The notes under the pieces are model-generated. The model was not told where the DNA came from. It did not search any database and worked only from the letters and a program-made list of their open reading frames with translations. Shown in pieces: positions 7,556 to 14,438 of a DNA stretch of 17,480 bases. Both the position numbers and the translations under genes were made by a program. Positions within the stretch are counted from its first letter, which is position 1; each line of letters opens with the position of its first letter. This DNA is from CAYXVU01 sp964468725 (GTDB lineage Bacteria; Acidobacteriota; Blastocatellia; UBA7656), in NCBI GenBank assembly GCA_964468725.1, contig CAYXVU010000122.1, forward strand, positions 1 through 17,480. The letters are read 5' to 3'.

Positions 7556-9826
7556 ATGCGCTTCGTTCGAATCCACAATCTTCTGGCCCTCAGTCTGCTG
7601 CTCTTGCTTGCGGTTGTAGCGAAGGCGCGTGGGCCCGAGGTGCAATTGCCGCAACTGGCCGCACCTCCGAAACTCGAATCCTTCATCGAGATGAAACCAA
7701 CAGGCGAAGTCGAGCAACAGATGCGCCGGATTGTCGGCTTTACGCAACAGCAGCCGAAAGACGGCGATCCGGCTTCGCAGCAAACCGAAGCTTATGTGGG
7801 GTACGATGCCGAGAATCTCTATCTCGTCGCCGTCTGTTTCGACTCGGAACCCGATAAGATTCGCGCTCGCATGGCGCGCCGTGAAAATGCCTTTGGCGAT
7901 GACTTCTTCGAGGTCACGATTGACACGTTTCAAGATCAGCGACGCGGCTACGTCTTCTGGTCGAATCCGCTGGGCATTCAAGCCGAAGGATTGTGGACGG
8001 AAGGCGGCGACGGGCCGGACTTCTCTTTCGATACCCTCTGGCATACCGAAGGCCGCGTGACCTCACAGGGCTACGTGGTGTTAATGAGGATTCCCTTCAA
8101 AAGCCTGCGCTTTCCGGCCAGCGATCAACAAAGCTGGGGGCTGGTCTTGCTGCGCCACATCCCGCGCGCCAACGAATGGGCATACTGGCCGCGCGTTTCC
8201 AGCCGCATCGAGGGTCGCCTCAATCAAGCCGCTTCGATCAATGGCATTGAGCGCATCTCTCCGGGGCGTAACGTACAGTTGATTCCCTATGGGACGTTTC
8301 GCGCCTTTCGCGCCCTCGATACCCGCGATGCCAACGCTCCGCACTTCATCAGCCAAAGCGCCGAAGTGGATGGCGGACTCGACGCGAAGGTTGTTCTCAA
8401 AGACAGCTTTGTGCTCGATGTCGCCGTCAACCCCGATTTCAGTCAGGTCGAATCCGACGAACCGCAGGTCACGGCCAATCAGCGCTTCGAAGTCTTCTTC
8501 CCCGAAAAACGCCCTTTCTTTTTGGAGAATGCCAATTATTTTCAGACACCGATCAATCTGATCTTTACGCGCCGCATCGCCGACCCGCAATTCGGGGTGC
8601 GGTTGACGGGTAAGACCGGCCCTTATTCCATCGGCGCGATGTTCATTGATGACGAGTCGCCGGGTAAAAGCGTGACCGATGACGATCCGTTGGCCGATAA
8701 GCGGGCGTTCTTCGGAATCTTTCGCGCCAGCCGCGACATCTTCAAACAATCGAGCATCGGAGTAATCTATACCAATCGCCAATTCGAAGGCAGCCATAAC
8801 CGAGTAGGCGGCATTGACGCACGCTTCAAGCTGAACAACAACTGGACGACCAATCTGCAAGCGGCGACCAGTTCGACGAAGTTTCTGGATGGCCAACAAC
8901 TGGCCGGGCCAGCCTACAACGTCGGACTCTACTACAACAATCGCAAGCTCAATTACAGTTTAGACTATCGAGATGTCAGTCCGGGGTTTTTCACGGCAAC
9001 CGGATTCGTGCCGCGCACGGACATACGGCAACTGGAACAACGCATCAACTATCGCTTTCGACCCGAGGGCAAGACCTTGATTGCCTGGGGGCCAGGATTC
9101 TATTCGCGCGAAGCGTGGGATCATAGCGGCACGCGGCTCGACATCGAAAACAGCGTGTCGTTAGGTTTCGAACTGACGGGACAGACCTTTATCGAAGCCT
9201 TTCACGTGCCGGAACGAGAAAAGCTCCGACCAGTGGACTTCCCCGTCCTTACCGCTGATAAAGACTTCTCGCGGCGGGTGACCGGCATGTTTTTCCGTTC
9301 TAGCTACATCCCGCAGATTGAGGTGCGCGGGCTGTACTTGAAAGGCCAAAAGATCAATTTCTTTCCCGCCGATGGCAAAGAGCCGGAACTGGCGCACCGT
9401 GACGAAGGCAATCTCAACATCACAGTTCGCCCAATCACTCCGCTCAGGATTGACAACACCTACATCCTCTTTCGCCTGCGAGATCGCGGAACCGGCGCCA
9501 GCATCATCAATAATCATATCTTCCGTTCAAACGTAAATTGGCAATTCAACCGCGAACTGTCCCTGCGCGCCATCTTGCAGTACGACGCTGTGCTGACCAA
9601 CCCCGATCTGAATTCATTGGAGCGCCGAAAAAATTTCAACTTCGATTTTCTCGGCACCTATCAAATCAACTCATGGACGGCGCTCTACGTCGGGTACAAC
9701 AGCAATCTGCAAAACCTTGAGTTGCTGCCAACCGCAAACGGCGCGCAGATCGTCCGACTGCGCGACCGCTTTCTCAACGACGGCAAACAGTTTTTTGTGA
9801 AGTTCTCGTACCTGTTTCGCTTTTGA
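7556..9826 (+). CDS. DUF5916-type outer-membrane protein with CBM9-like domain
   Basis: Exported protein of 756 aa. Residues 1-23 form a signal peptide (positive MRFVRIHN, a leucine-rich core, then AKA before the likely cut). The next domain (about 45-215) resembles the carbohydrate-binding family 9 sandwich: motifs AYVGYDAENLYL, DDFFEVTIDTF and VLMRIPFKSLRF. Residues from about 250 to the end match the DUF5916 pattern (FFPEKRPFFLENANYF) and consist of alternating amphipathic strands. The last residue is Phe (KFSYLFRF), typical of an outer-membrane beta-barrel. GGAGG (7541-7545) is 10 nt from the ATG at 7556 and 7 nt from an adjacent in-frame GTG at 7553, so either may start. The frame is open to 7427, but a signal peptide at 7556 settles the choice. 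The ligand is unknown; carbohydrate uptake or surface binding is a guess from the CBM9-like fold. Confidence 0.88.
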   Translation: MRFVRIHNLLALSLLLLLAVVAKARGPEVQLPQLAAPPKLESFIEMKPTGEVEQQMRRIVGFTQQQPKDGDPASQQTEAYVGYDAENLYLVAVCFDSEPDKIRARMARRENAFGDDFFEVTIDTFQDQRRGYVFWSNPLGIQAEGLWTEGGDGPDFSFDTLWHTEGRVTSQGYVVLMRIPFKSLRFPASDQQSWGLVLLRHIPRANEWAYWPRVSSRIEGRLNQAASINGIERISPGRNVQLIPYGTFRAFRALDTRDANAPHFISQSAEVDGGLDAKVVLKDSFVLDVAVNPDFSQVESDEPQVTANQRFEVFFPEKRPFFLENANYFQTPINLIFTRRIADPQFGVRLTGKTGPYSIGAMFIDDESPGKSVTDDDPLADKRAFFGIFRASRDIFKQSSIGVIYTNRQFEGSHNRVGGIDARFKLNNNWTTNLQAATSSTKFLDGQQLAGPAYNVGLYYNNRKLNYSLDYRDVSPGFFTATGFVPRTDIRQLEQRINYRFRPEGKTLIAWGPGFYSREAWDHSGTRLDIENSVSLGFELTGQTFIEAFHVPEREKLRPVDFPVLTADKDFSRRVTGMFFRSSYIPQIEVRGLYLKGQKINFFPADGKEPELAHRDEGNLNITVRPITPLRIDNTYILFRLRDRGTGASIINNHIFRSNVNWQFNRELSLRAILQYDAVLTNPDLNSLERRKNFNFDFLGTYQINSWTALYVGYNSNLQNLELLPTANGAQIVRLRDRFLNDGKQFFVKFSYLFRF

Positions 9827-9854
9827 CGGCTGACCCACCAAGGGGAGGAGAAGA

Positions 9855-10274
9855 ATGAAACTACGGATGCCTGCCAACTCGACAGAGATCGGGTTTTTGC
9901 TGCTGCGCGTCGCTATGGGCGGGATGCTCTTTTACTTTCACGGCTATGACAAACTCAAAGCCGCTATCGGGTATTTGTTTCGCGGACAAGAATGGGGGTT
10001 CGTCGGATTTGTCGGCAGCTTAGGGTTTCCGCTGCCAAGCTTTTTCGCTGTCTGCGCGGCGCTGGCCGAATCCATTGGTGGGTTGCTCTTAGCTGTCGGT
10101 CTCTTTACCCGTTACTCGTCTATCTTTGTCTGCTTCACTATGCTCGTCGCCGTCTATCATCACAGCCGAACGGATGGGCGAATTGAAGGGGCGGCTGTCT
10201 ATGCGGTGGCGGCGCTCTTCTTCTTTTTCGCAGGGTCGGGCAAATATGCCCTTGATGCCAAACTGCGAAAGTAG
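9855..10274 (+). CDS. DoxX-family membrane protein
   Basis: Integral membrane protein of 139 aa with four hydrophobic segments (about 11-33, 60-82, 84-102 and 110-128). The family pattern is seen in LLLRVAMGGMLFYFHGYDKL, GFPLPSFFAV.AALAESIGG and LLLAVGLFTRY. DoxX relatives have been tied to redox or oxidative-stress complexes in some bacteria, but the family is broad and no specific activity can be read here. A strong GGGGAGGAG precedes the ATG by a few nt. The gene starts 28 nt after the DUF5916 stop on the same strand, so the two are probably one transcript. It converges on ispH with 50 nt between, where I see no clear terminator. Confidence 0.9.
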   Translation: MKLRMPANSTEIGFLLLRVAMGGMLFYFHGYDKLKAAIGYLFRGQEWGFVGFVGSLGFPLPSFFAVCAALAESIGGLLLAVGLFTRYSSIFVCFTMLVAVYHHSRTDGRIEGAAVYAVAALFFFFAGSGKYALDAKLRK

Positions 10275-10324
10275 GAACGGCTGAGCGGCAAGCAGTCAGT
10301 GAGATGAGGGCGCGCACGACGCAG

Positions 10325-11536
10325 TCAGGCGATGCCGCAGCAGGTTGCCAACCGGTCGATCACTTCGCCTACCAAACGATCCGGCGTTGACGCGCCAGCC
10401 GTCACGCCGATCTTCACAGCGCCTTCGGGCAGCCAGTTGTGAGCGATCACTTCGTTTGCTTGCCCGACTGGTTTATGGCGAATCGCTTCGCTTGATAAAA
10501 TGCAAGCGGCATCCGAAATGTGATAGGCGGGTTTGTGCAGGATGGAAATCTCCGCCAGATGATTGGTATTGCTGCTGTTGTACCCGCCGATGATGAGCAT
10601 CAGATCAATATCGGTACGAACGAGTTCATTGACTGCATCTTGCCTATCCTGCGTCGCCGTGCAGATGGTATCGAAGTGGCGAAACTGTCCGGCGACCGCT
10701 TCGCTGCCATAACGCTGTTGGATGGCCTCCCGAAACATTTCGGCAATCTCCAGCGATTCGCTGCTCAGCATGGTCGTCTGATTGGCCAATCCAACGCTCT
10801 GAAGATCACGGTCGGGGTCGAAGTCAGGCGAATGGGCATTGGCAAATTTGGTTAAGAAGGCGGTGCGGTCGCCACCCTCTGTGATGTAACGGCAGACGTA
10901 GGCCGCTTCTTCTTTGTCGAGGACGACCAGGTAATTGCCGCCCATGTATTTGGAGGTCTGCGAACTGGTCGCCCGCGTCTCTTCGTGCGCGTGTTTGCCG
11001 TGAATGATGGCGGTAAAGCCTTCGCTCGCGTATTTCTCGACGCGTTTCCAGACGGCGATGACCGAGCCGCAAGTCGTATCTACGACCAGGCAGCCGCGCT
11101 TTTGCAAATCCTGATATTCGCCAACCGGCGCGCCAAAAGCGGGAACCATGACGATGTCATCGCGGCTGACTTCGGCAAAGCGATCAGGGTTTTCCGGCGA
11201 GCAATCAATGAACTCGATGCCCATCTCTTTGAGTCGCGTGTTGACGCGCGGGTTATGAATGATTTCGTTGGTTAAAAAGATGCGCTTGTCGGGAAACTGT
11301 TGCCGGGTTTCGTAAGCCAGATTGAGCGCAAAATCAACGCCGTAACAGAAGCCAAACTCTTTGGCCAGCCGAAAAGTCAATCGCCCAACAGTCAACTCGT
11401 GACCTTGTTGTTTCACGCGATCCACGATGTCACTGTGATAATCGAGGGTGAGGAAACTTTGTACTTCGTCTTTGAGGCCGAAGCCACGACGAATGACGTT
11501 TTGACGCGGGTCTGCAACGACACTGCGATTATCCAT
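10325..11536 (-). CDS. ispH: 4-hydroxy-3-methylbut-2-enyl diphosphate reductase IspH
   Basis: Last enzyme of the MEP isoprenoid pathway. It reduces HMBPP to IPP and DMAPP with a [4Fe-4S] cluster in the cytosol. The three cluster cysteines are visible: Cys64 (GFCYGVD), Cys156 (DTTCGSV) and Cys292 (DTICTATQDRQDA). LANQTTM (250-256) and GGYNSSNTNHL hold substrate-binding Thr, Ser and Asn residues. At 403 aa it is the long form with about 50 extra N-terminal residues and DATQ-like C-terminal motifs, as in cyanobacteria and plant plastids, rather than the roughly 316-aa E. coli form. The ATG at 11536 has AAGGA upstream, and a good promoter lies 22 nt further out. Confidence 0.96.
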   Translation of the reverse strand: MDNRSVVADPRQNVIRRGFGLKDEVQSFLTLDYHSDIVDRVKQQGHELTVGRLTFRLAKEFGFCYGVDFALNLAYETRQQFPDKRIFLTNEIIHNPRVNTRLKEMGIEFIDCSPENPDRFAEVSRDDIVMVPAFGAPVGEYQDLQKRGCLVVDTTCGSVIAVWKRVEKYASEGFTAIIHGKHAHEETRATSSQTSKYMGGNYLVVLDKEEAAYVCRYITEGGDRTAFLTKFANAHSPDFDPDRDLQSVGLANQTTMLSSESLEIAEMFREAIQQRYGSEAVAGQFRHFDTICTATQDRQDAVNELVRTDIDLMLIIGGYNSSNTNHLAEISILHKPAYHISDAACILSSEAIRHKPVGQANEVIAHNWLPEGAVKIGVTAGASTPDRLVGEVIDRLATCCGIA

Positions 11537-11557
11537 ATCGGTTTCCTTGTCGCTTCG

Positions 11558-11586
11558 AGTGTAACAACGGGTCTGGCGGTTTGCAA
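11558..11586 (-). promoter_or_regulatory. Promoter for ispH
   Basis: On the minus strand TTGCAA (11586-11581), a 17-nt spacer and TACACT (11563-11558) form a good sigma-70-type promoter. The predicted start would leave a leader of about 15 nt containing the AAGGA ribosome binding site of ispH. This suggests ispH is transcribed separately from the upstream hypothetical gene, 130 nt away. Confidence 0.5.
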
Positions 11587-11666
11587 TTTCATCATTGGGC
11601 GCGGCGTCGGGACTGCTTTCCGGCTCTGCTCATTCAAGTTTTCTGAGAGATGATTTTGACACCAGC

Positions 11667-12329
11667 TCACTGGCGCACAATCTTCAGTTTTTCGGCGGGA
11701 AATTCGAGGGACAGCAATTCGCCAACCTCATCCGTGAAGGCGACGACTTCGAACGAATTGGCAACGCGCACGTCAAACAGATTGCCCGCGCGTTTGATGC
11801 CAGCGATGGTGATCGAAGTCCTCTTGCGAAACTCAACTTCGGCGTCGTACTGACGCAATGCGGCTTGCGGAATGAAGACGGTGAATTGCTGCTCGCCTTT
11901 CTTCTGCATATCGTAGCGGGCAAGTAAAAAACGGTAGTGATGCCAGACGTTCGTATCGAGCAAGATCGCATCCTGAGAAATCTCGCGGCGGCGTTCAGTC
12001 TTCTGACCGCCGATTTCAACCTTGATGAGCGCCTGACCGTCTTGGAAGTCTATGGCGTATTTTTTGGTATGCTCGCCGGTCGTGATTTCGACTTCGTAGC
12101 GCACCAGACTCTGCCTTTGCATCTCGGTGGTCGCGGCGATCTTTTGCGGTTTGCCTTCCAGCGTGAAATTGCTTGTAGATTTCACGGTCGTGTGATCCGG
12201 CGACGCGATAATTTCAAAACGCTCCTCTCCGCTGGCGCGGCTATCATTCAAAACGCGAAAGCTGCCGTCTGTCAGCGGCAGACGGCTACCAACGATCAAC
12301 AGGATTGCACAGAAAGACAGGTTAAACAT
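11667..12329 (-). CDS. Secreted protein of unknown function
   Basis: I do not recognise this 220-aa protein. Residues 1-18 are hydrophobic and may act as a signal peptide or anchor, though the positive N-terminal charge is missing. The rest is predicted by eye to be mostly beta strand with alternating charged and hydrophobic residues (FEIIASPDHTTVKSTSNF, LVRYEVEITTGEHTKKYAI, IKVEIGGQ). It shows the conserved-looking patch TNVWHHYRFLLARYD and ends in LSLEFPAEKLKIVRQ. The pattern resembles exported DUF3108-like beta-barrel proteins, but that is a weak guess. A purine-rich GAAAGGG precedes the ATG. It lies 114 nt after the PQQ-like gene on the same strand and could share its transcript. Confidence 0.75.
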   Translation of the reverse strand: MFNLSFCAILLIVGSRLPLTDGSFRVLNDSRASGEERFEIIASPDHTTVKSTSNFTLEGKPQKIAATTEMQRQSLVRYEVEITTGEHTKKYAIDFQDGQALIKVEIGGQKTERRREISQDAILLDTNVWHHYRFLLARYDMQKKGEQQFTVFIPQAALRQYDAEVEFRKRTSITIAGIKRAGNLFDVRVANSFEVVAFTDEVGELLSLEFPAEKLKIVRQ

Positions 12330-12443
12330 CGTCGCCCTTTCAACCGCCAGGAGCGCACAGCAAGATAGCGAGAAGGGAAACGCAAATCGGACGAATCTGT
12401 ATCGCCGGTTTCCGTTCCCCTGTTCGCTTGTGACCTTCTCTCA

Positions 12444-13880
12444 TCATCCTTTTTTGCCGAAACAGTACAACGCACTGCGGGTGCGAATGTAGAGCCGCCC
12501 GTCGGCAATCGCCGGTGTGGCGTAGCATTGATCGTCAAGTTCATTGACTTTGAGAATCTGCCACTCCCCGGCGGCTTTCAATACCGATACCGCGCCGCCT
12601 TCGCCGACGAAATAGAGTTTGTCTTCTGCGGCGACGGGCGAAGCGAAATACTTATCAATCGCGCCTTCGAGTCGGCCTTGCTTGAGGACCTTGCCGGTTG
12701 TCGGGTCGAAGGAGATCAAGACGCCGCCATCATTGACCATGTACAGCACGCCTTTGTAGAGCAGCGTCGAAGGCACTTGCGGAACCGGCTTCTGATATTT
12801 CCAGAGGATGGCTTTGTCTGTCATATCGCCTTTGCCGCCGAGCCGAATGGCCAGCAGTCCGTTCTCCGCCGCCATCATTGCGCGGTACATATTCCACTCT
12901 TTCAATTCTAAAAAGCCATCGTGATTGAGATCGAAGATTTCGAAATAGGGCTTCTGCTTGATGCGTTCGTCGGTCGGTTCGGCCATCGAAATGCGTCCGT
13001 CTTTATCGGCATCGAATTTCGGCAACACCTCTTCGAAGGGGGGAACCTTGACTTGCAATCCCGGCTGGTTTTCGGCAAACCCCCAACCGTTGACATAGAG
13101 AATATCTCCGTTGACGACGGCGATGGACTTCATTTCGCAAGCCAATCCGCGCACCCACCAGACGCGCTCGCCGGTCGCCACGGAATAGGCCGACAGTTGA
13201 AACGATTCGGGAATGATGAGTTGCATCGCCCCGCCTTTGGGCTGATAGAGAATCGGCGTCGAATAGCCGGAGATGATGTCCGGGCGCGCCACTTTCCAGC
13301 GCACACGTCCGCTGGTTTTCTCCACTGCGATGAGGAACGAGTCGGTGTCTTGATCGCAGGGCATTACGACCAAATCGCCTGCTAAGATCGGCGACGCGCC
13401 CATACCAAAAGAGATGTTGAAAGGGCCGAGCGGCACGCGCCATTTCTCTTTTCCCATTTTGTCATAGGCCAACATGCCGAAGTCTTGAAAGAAGACGTAA
13501 ACATTTTCGCCATCGGTGACCGGACTCGGAGCCGCAGGGTTATTGGGGTTTCGCAAACGGTCTTTGCGCGTGCGCGGCAATTCGCGCCGCCACAGTTCAC
13601 GTCCGCTCTGGCGATCCAGACAGATAGTGAAGAGTCTGCTTTCTTCGAATCCAGTGACGAAGATGCGCGTGCGACCGAGCACAGGTGACGAATGGCCGGG
13701 CGGCAAAGGCGCTTTCCAGATAACATTGGTTTTAGCGTCGAATTCCACCGGCAGTCCGGTGGTGTTCGAGATGCCCGAACCGTTCGGGCCGCGAAACTGC
13801 GTCCACTCCTGTGCGCTGATTCCGCTCGCACAAGCGAGGGCAAGCAGCGCAATCCACATCAGGCGATAGATGGTTGACAT
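12444..13880 (-). CDS. Exported PQQ-like beta-propeller protein with EF-hands
   Basis: Exported 478-aa protein. Its signal peptide (1-23) ends ISA before QEW. WTQFRGPNGSGIS and repeated blades of the type GRELWRRELP, GRVRWKVA, GERVWWVRG and GKVLKQGRLEG mark a quinoprotein-dehydrogenase-like propeller. Between blades, two canonical EF-hand loops are inserted: 290-301 (D-D-D-R-S-E at positions 1,3,5,7,9,12) and 317-328 (D-N-D-F-E-E). No catalytic PQQ-site motif is evident, so a binding or scaffold role (as in BamB-like propellers) is as likely as an enzyme. GGGAG precedes the ATG at 13880. A possible promoter lies about 118 nt upstream, beyond a region of inverted repeats. Confidence 0.9.
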   Translation of the reverse strand: MSTIYRLMWIALLALACASGISAQEWTQFRGPNGSGISNTTGLPVEFDAKTNVIWKAPLPPGHSSPVLGRTRIFVTGFEESRLFTICLDRQSGRELWRRELPRTRKDRLRNPNNPAAPSPVTDGENVYVFFQDFGMLAYDKMGKEKWRVPLGPFNISFGMGASPILAGDLVVMPCDQDTDSFLIAVEKTSGRVRWKVARPDIISGYSTPILYQPKGGAMQLIIPESFQLSAYSVATGERVWWVRGLACEMKSIAVVNGDILYVNGWGFAENQPGLQVKVPPFEEVLPKFDADKDGRISMAEPTDERIKQKPYFEIFDLNHDGFLELKEWNMYRAMMAAENGLLAIRLGGKGDMTDKAILWKYQKPVPQVPSTLLYKGVLYMVNDGGVLISFDPTTGKVLKQGRLEGAIDKYFASPVAAEDKLYFVGEGGAVSVLKAAGEWQILKVNELDDQCYATPAIADGRLYIRTRSALYCFGKKG

Positions 13881-13905
13881 AGGTAGCTCCCAGAGATGAA
13901 GTGCG

Positions 13906-13973
13906 TTACCTGCGCAGGTCGGCGAAGCCCTATCTTCGTTGCCTGCGCCCGTTGGCGCGCGTCGTGCAGGTAA
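13906..13973. repeat. Nested inverted repeats in the 5' region of the PQQ-like gene
   Basis: TTACCTGC (13906-13913) is the reverse complement of GCAGGTAA (13966-13973), enclosing two small hairpins: CGAAG/CTTCG (13923-13938) and GCGCC/GGCGC (13945-13958). The left outer arm also belongs to the perfect 12-bp palindrome ACCTGCGCAGGT (13908-13919), so two pairings compete. It could be a leader RNA fold for the minus-strand gene or a regulator binding site. Confidence 0.4.
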
Positions 13974-13997
13974 TCAATGAGCCACTGACCGGCAGAC

Positions 13998-14027
13998 ATT
14001 CTAGCAATTCGCTCTTGACGGTCGCAA
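13998..14027 (-). promoter_or_regulatory. Possible promoter for the PQQ-like gene
   Basis: On the minus strand TTGCGA (14027-14022), an 18-nt spacer and TAGAAT (14003-13998) resemble a sigma-70 promoter. A transcript would have a leader of about 110 nt that includes the inverted repeats at 13906-13973. By-eye match only. Confidence 0.3.
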
Positions 14028-14198
14028 TTTTACTAGGACAACATAGCGCGTGGCCTATCTCGCACGCCGTAACTCCGTTTCAGTGGAACCAAAGTGCTCA
14101 GCGTCTATGATTGCCCTGCGATCAGTGGGCAGCTAGCGGCCAACATCAGCAGGCAGTTTCGGCAGATTGATTTGACTCTGTGCTCTCATTGTACAGCG

Positions 14199-14438
14199 AT
14201 GAAAAAGACTCTCTTTACGATTGCTATCCTTCTGCTCATCATCCTGCATCAGGATTTTTGGAATTGGAACACGGCACGCCCCCTAATCTTCGGATTTCTG
14301 CCCATCGGACTCTTCTATCACGTCTGCTTCACGGCGGTGGTATCGCTATTGATGTGGTTGATGGTGAAATCATTGTGGCCTGCCCATCTCGAAGAAGAAG
14401 CTGAACTGCAAAAATCCGCCGAGGAGCAGAGCCGGTGA
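14199..14438 (+). CDS. Small membrane protein, DUF3311-like, partner of the symporter
   Basis: A 79-aa protein with two membrane segments (about 5-17 and 35-57) and an acidic, Glu-rich C-terminal tail (HLEEEAELQKSAEEQ). The pattern FGFLPIGLFYHVCFT..SLLMWLMV matches small DUF3311-type proteins, which are known to be encoded directly ahead of sodium:solute symporters. The ATG at 14199 (MKKTLFTIAIL) is chosen although no clear ribosome binding site precedes it; the frame is open back to 14094 without membrane-protein character. Its stop overlaps the symporter start by 4 nt (GTGA), so translation is likely coupled and the protein may act as an accessory subunit. Confidence 0.8.
   Translation: MKKTLFTIAILLLIILHQDFWNWNTARPLIFGFLPIGLFYHVCFTAVVSLLMWLMVKSLWPAHLEEEAELQKSAEEQSR

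Larger units (their letters stand above)
13881..14198. other. Intergenic region with inverted repeats
   Basis: This 318-bp stretch lies between divergent genes (PQQ-like protein on minus, DUF3311-like protein on plus). It holds the inverted repeats at 13906-13973 and a possible minus-strand promoter at 13998-14027. The right half (14030-14198) shows no clear element. The frame 13901-14110 has no ribosome binding site and an Arg-rich, low-complexity product, so I do not call it a gene. Confidence 0.5.

Noticed and set aside
8081..8899. Long open frame on the minus strand (272 codons) inside the DUF5916 gene
   Set aside because: It is antisense to a well-supported gene, has no ribosome binding site or recognisable domain, and is explained by the GC-biased third-position codon use of the real frame.
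10292..10328. Direct repeat GCAGTCAG (10292-10299 and 10321-10328) between doxX-like gene and ispH
   Set aside because: Only 8 bp, partly inside the ispH stop region, with no other sign of an attachment or insertion site.
13901..14110. Small open frame of 69 codons in the intergenic region
   Set aside because: No ribosome binding site, no recognisable product, and it overlaps the inverted repeats and probable promoter of the minus-strand gene.
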